A stretch of 64,000 nt of DNA from Rubellimicrobium arenae. Lineage in GTDB: Bacteria; Pseudomonadota; Alphaproteobacteria; Rhodobacterales; Rhodobacteraceae. Positions within the stretch are counted from its first letter, which is position 1. Each line of letters begins with the position of its first letter. Where the stretch lies: the NCBI RefSeq assembly GCF_017916295.1, contig NZ_JAFMSS010000005.1, forward strand, positions 1-64,000, in the 5' to 3' direction. The notes under the pieces are model-generated. The model was not told the origin of the DNA. It was given only the letters and a program-made list of their open reading frames with translations, and ran no database searches. Positions 60,723-64,000 of this stretch are shown one piece after another. The position numbers were made by a program, and so were the translations under genes.

Positions 60723-62174
60723 ATGGAACCCATGACCTGGACCGGCAGCCTTGGGTTCGTCCTGAACCCCCTCCTGCTGGCGGGCGGAGTTCTCCTCCTG
60801 GTGGCGGTCGTGCTGTCGGTCCTGATCCGCCTGGTCACGCCAGAGCCGCAGGTCACGGTGAGCCCGGATGGCACGCTCGCGGTCCATCCCGGACTACGCA
60901 GCTACACGAGCCTGGCGGTCCGGGCCGCCGGCGCCCTGCTCGTTGCGACGCTGCTGGCCTATGTCCTGGGGGGCATCCTGCTACCTTGGGGTCAGGCAGG
61001 GATCGTGGGCGCCATCGCGCGCCGGTTCCTCCCGGTCTGGGTGGCCCTGATCCTGACCTTCACGTTGTCGATAGCTTACAGCCCGCATCTCGGTCTCTAC
61101 GGGAGGCTGTTCGACTCCACCGTCGGCAAGATCGGCTTCGGGCTCGTGATGTTCTGGGTGTTCACCGCCCTGAGCGTGGGGGTGTTCGGCTGGATCGCCA
61201 CGCATGACCCGCTCGCCGCCGTATCGGGCCTCAAGAACAAGCCTCCCGGAATACCGGTTCCGGGGGTCGACCTGCTCGGTCCTGGGTCGCATTATCTGCT
61301 GGGCGGGGACAACCTGGCCCGGGACGTGTTTTCGCGGGTCGTGCATGGCTCGTGGATCGTGGTGCAGATCGCTCCGATCGCCACCTGCTTCGCCTTCATG
61401 GTGGGGATCACGCTGGGCCTACCAGCGGGGTACTATGGTGGCCGGCTCGACACCGCGATCTCGTTCCTGGCGAACCTGATCCTCGCCTTCCCTGTCATCC
61501 TCCTCTTCTATCTCCTTGTCACGCCAGAAATCGTTCAGACCGGCATCCCCAGCTTCATGGCGGCGGGGCTGTTCATCTTTCCCCTGGTCTTCGTCGGCGT
61601 CCTCATCTGGTCGCGCTACCGGACCGAGCCGCGCCGCGCGATGACGATGCTGGGCGTCATCCTGGCCGTGATGGGATGGGGCTACCTTTCGCTGATCAGC
61701 CAAGCTGGAACACCCCTGGCCTTCATGGGGCCGGTCGACCTGTTCGATGTCCCGCCGGGGGTGCTCGTGGTGTTCGTGTCCGTGGTCTTCGTCAATTCAC
61801 CGACAGTGTTCCGGATCGTCCGGGGTCTCGCCATGGACATCAAAACGCGGGACTACGTGGCGGCCGCCCAGACCCGGGGGGAACGGCCCTGGTACATCAT
61901 GCTTTGGGAGATCCTGCCGAACGCCCGGGGGCCATTGATCGTCGATTTCTGCCTCCGGATCGGCTATACGACCATTCTCCTGGGAACCCTGGGCTTCTTC
62001 GGCCTCGGACTGCCCCCCGAAAGCCCTGACTGGGGCTCGACGATCAACGCGGGACGGCAACTGCTTGCCGTGTTCCCGCACCCCGCCATCGTGCCCGCCG
62101 TCGCCCTGCTGAGCCTTGTCCTGGGGCTCAACCTCCTGGCGGACGGCTTGCGCGAAGAGAGCCTGAGGGACTGA
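60723..62174 (+). CDS. Peptide-type ABC transporter permease, DppC-like, unusually long
   Basis: A 483-residue inner-membrane subunit, about 180 residues longer than ordinary DppC. The first 200 residues contain four or more extra hydrophobic segments (for example LLLAGGVLLLVAVVLSVLI) before the conserved HYLLGGDNLARDVFSRVVHGS segment and the permease domain. A further insertion with two or three spans (around SFMAAGLFIFPLVFVGVL) precedes the coupling motif RGLAMDIKTRDYVAAAQTRG. AGAGGAAG lies seven bases before the ATG. Confidence 0.88.
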   Translation: MEPMTWTGSLGFVLNPLLLAGGVLLLVAVVLSVLIRLVTPEPQVTVSPDGTLAVHPGLRSYTSLAVRAAGALLVATLLAYVLGGILLPWGQAGIVGAIARRFLPVWVALILTFTLSIAYSPHLGLYGRLFDSTVGKIGFGLVMFWVFTALSVGVFGWIATHDPLAAVSGLKNKPPGIPVPGVDLLGPGSHYLLGGDNLARDVFSRVVHGSWIVVQIAPIATCFAFMVGITLGLPAGYYGGRLDTAISFLANLILAFPVILLFYLLVTPEIVQTGIPSFMAAGLFIFPLVFVGVLIWSRYRTEPRRAMTMLGVILAVMGWGYLSLISQAGTPLAFMGPVDLFDVPPGVLVVFVSVVFVNSPTVFRIVRGLAMDIKTRDYVAAAQTRGERPWYIMLWEILPNARGPLIVDFCLRIGYTTILLGTLGFFGLGLPPESPDWGSTINAGRQLLAVFPHPAIVPAVALLSLVLGLNLLADGLREESLRD

Positions 62175-62178
62175 GGAC

Positions 62179-64000
62179 ATGAACGCATCCCATGGCCTGG
62201 GCACGATGGAATCCGCCGCCGCGCTGCTCGAGATGGAGCGTGGCCCCATCCTCGAGATCGATGATCTCTCGATCTCCTTCTTCACCCGCACCCGCGAGAT
62301 CCCGGCCGTCATGTCGTTCTCGTGCTCGGTCATGCCTGGCGAGGCCGTTGGGCTGGTCGGGGAATCCGGGTGCGGCAAATCCACCGTGGCGCTGGGCGTC
62401 ATGCAGGATCTCGGGGTTAACGGACGGGTCGTCGGAGGGTCGATCCGCTTCAAGGGCCGCGATCTCGCCAGGATGACTCCGGCCGAGTTGCGTCAGATCC
62501 GCGGCTCGGAGATCGCGATGATCTACCAGGAGCCGATGGCGTCCCTCAACCCGGCGCTGACCATCGGGCGGCAGTTGATGGAAGTCCCGATGATCCACCA
62601 GGGCGCCAGTTCGGCCGAGGCGCGTGCCCGCGCGCTCGAGGTCGTGGGCGACGTCAAGCTTCCCGATCCCGAGCGGATCCTCCGGTCCTATCCCCACCAG
62701 TTGTCCGGGGGGCAGCAGCAGCGGATCGTCATCGCCATGGCGCTGATGTCCCGGCCGTCGCTCCTGATCCTGGATGAACCGACGACCGCGCTGGACGTGA
62801 CGGTCGAGGCCGCGGTGGTCGAGCTGGTGAAGGAGCTCGGGCGGAAGTACGGGACCTCCATGCTGTTCATCAGCCACAATCTCGGGCTGGTCCTGGAAAC
62901 CTGCGACCGCATCTGCGTCATGTATTCGGGCGAAGCCGTTGAACGTGGCCGGGTCGGCGACGTCTTCGACCAGATGAGGCATCCCTACACCCAAGCCCTG
63001 TTCCGGTCGATCCCGCTGCCCGGCGCCGACAAGAACCTGCGTCCTCTCAAGAGCATACCGGGCAATTTTCCCCTGCCACATGAACGACCGCCCGGCTGCA
63101 ACTTCGGGCCGCGCTGTTCCTATTTCCAGCAAGGCCGTTGCGACGCGCAGGATGTACCCATGTTCCCCGTGGACGGTGGCGACCGGCATGAATCCCGATG
63201 CCTCCGCGTGCGGGAGATCGACTGGAGCGCCCCGGACACGATCGCATCCGAGCAGGAGAAGTTGGCGCCCGGTCCTGTGGTGCTCCGGCTGGAAGACCTC
63301 AAGAAGTACTACGAGGCGGGGAGCAGCGCCTTCGGCGGCAAGGCCAGGCGCGTCGTGAAGGCCAATGAGACGCTGAGCTTCGAGGCTCGCGAAGGTGAAA
63401 CGCTCGCCATCGTCGGGGAGTCGGGCTGCGGCAAGTCGACCTTCGCCAAGGTCCTCATGGGCCTCGAGACCGCGACGAGCGGGCGCATCACCCTGTTCAA
63501 CCAGGACATCCAGTCGACGCCCATCCAGGCGCGCGATCCGGGCACCGTGTCGAAAGTGCAGATGGTGTTCCAAAATCCGTTCGACACCCTCAACCCATCG
63601 ATGACCGTCGGCCGCCAGATCACGCGCGCCCTGGAGGTCTTTCGGATGGGGCGCTCCGGCCACGAGCGTCGCGAGATGATGCTGCGCCTTCTTGATGTCG
63701 TGAAGCTGCCGCGTGCCTTTGCCGACCGGATGCCGCGGCAACTCTCGGGCGGGCAGAAGCAGCGTGTCGGAATCGCCCGGGCTTTTGCCGGCAGCGCCAA
63801 GGTGGTCATCGCGGACGAGCCCGTGTCAGCCCTGGATGTTTCCGTCCAGGCCGCCGTGACCGAGCTCCTCATGGAGATCCAAAGGAAAGAGCGGACGACG
63901 CTCCTGTTCATCAGCCACGACCTGTCCATCGTCCGCTATCTGAGCGACCGGGTGCTCGTGATGTATCTGGGGCATGTGGTGGAGATCGGGACGACCGATC
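62179..64000 (+). CDS. Peptide-type ABC transporter ATPase, two fused ATPase domains (runs off right edge)
   Basis: At least 607 residues of a single open frame with no stop before the window ends. The first ATPase has Walker A GESGCGKST (61-69), signature LSGGQQQR and Walker B LLILDEPTTALD, followed by the oligopeptide-type C-terminal region with cysteines (PGCNFGPRCSYFQQGRC). A second complete set follows: GESGCGKST near residue 413, LSGGQKQR and VVIADEPVSALD. It is thus a DppD-DppF fusion that would act as a single-chain motor. The ATG is five bases after the permease stop. Confidence 0.93.
   Translation, partial: MNASHGLGTMESAAALLEMERGPILEIDDLSISFFTRTREIPAVMSFSCSVMPGEAVGLVGESGCGKSTVALGVMQDLGVNGRVVGGSIRFKGRDLARMTPAELRQIRGSEIAMIYQEPMASLNPALTIGRQLMEVPMIHQGASSAEARARALEVVGDVKLPDPERILRSYPHQLSGGQQQRIVIAMALMSRPSLLILDEPTTALDVTVEAAVVELVKELGRKYGTSMLFISHNLGLVLETCDRICVMYSGEAVERGRVGDVFDQMRHPYTQALFRSIPLPGADKNLRPLKSIPGNFPLPHERPPGCNFGPRCSYFQQGRCDAQDVPMFPVDGGDRHESRCLRVREIDWSAPDTIASEQEKLAPGPVVLRLEDLKKYYEAGSSAFGGKARRVVKANETLSFEAREGETLAIVGESGCGKSTFAKVLMGLETATSGRITLFNQDIQSTPIQARDPGTVSKVQMVFQNPFDTLNPSMTVGRQITRALEVFRMGRSGHERREMMLRLLDVVKLPRAFADRMPRQLSGGQKQRVGIARAFAGSAKVVIADEPVSALDVSVQAAVTELLMEIQRKERTTLLFISHDLSIVRYLSDRVLVMYLGHVVEIGTTD

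Noticed and set aside
1..64000. CRISPR arrays, rRNA genes and riboswitches
   Set aside because: I saw no regularly spaced direct repeats, no rRNA sequence and no leader resembling a known riboswitch. I did not run a systematic search.

Overview
The window is GC-rich and fits an alphaproteobacterium of the Rhodobacterales (Rhodobacteraceae/Paracoccaceae-like). The reasons are a ctrA gene with sciP just upstream, a usg gene beside gyrA, an Lrp-type regulator divergent from an arginase/ornithine cyclodeaminase operon, and a pyrH..frr-uppS-cdsA-dxr-rseP-bamA-skp-fabZ-lpxA-lpxI-lpxB envelope run. The species is not identifiable from the sequence by eye.

Positions 1 to about 18,240 are an accessory region that looks like an integrated mobilizable element. 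From the left it holds the end of an insertion sequence that truncates a P-loop NTPase gene, a decayed stretch, five small genes of unknown function, an archaeo-eukaryotic-primase-like replication protein, a five-gene type I restriction-modification operon (hsdR, an AT-rich unknown gene, hsdM, hsdS, an HNH nuclease), a KfrA-like coiled-coil DNA-binding protein with its own operator-like repeats, a MobV/Pre-type relaxase with inverted repeats upstream that could be oriT, two unknown reading frames, a small excisionase-like gene and a tyrosine recombinase. The other end of the element lies outside the window.

From about 18,240 the sequence is ordinary chromosome. 18.2-23.6 kb: nucleotidyltransferase, a marR-exporter-acetyltransferase operon, a second acetyltransferase, an endonuclease/exonuclease/phosphatase-fold protein and a second exporter. 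24-29.4 kb: tRNA-Leu(CAA), a zinc peptidase, dsbB, an Lrp regulator, arginase, ornithine cyclodeaminase, a beta-hydroxyacid dehydrogenase and usg. 29.6-36.4 kb: gyrA, an outer-membrane protein, trmFO, gluQ, hisI and a Fe-S scaffold-like gene. 36.5-45 kb: a 39-codon membrane-protein gene behind a LexA-type box, then recG-ligA, ctrA, sciP and mnmA. 43.7-56.8 kb: the lipid A, outer-membrane assembly, isoprenoid, phospholipid and pyrimidine/ribosome-recycling run on the minus strand, with many 4-bp start/stop overlaps that imply translational coupling. 56.9-64 kb: miaA and a complete peptide-type ABC importer whose two ATPases are fused and run off the right edge.

The observation I rate highest is the unit at 36,345-36,710. 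A perfect GAAC-N7-GAAC motif, the LexA box form of alphaproteobacteria, sits upstream of a 39-aa single-span membrane protein that has a strong ribosome binding site and its own intrinsic terminator. This layout resembles SOS-induced small division inhibitors such as Caulobacter SidA, though the sequences are not recognisably alike. Next in interest are the two extra genes built into the type I restriction operon and the unusual active-site residues of the island integrase.
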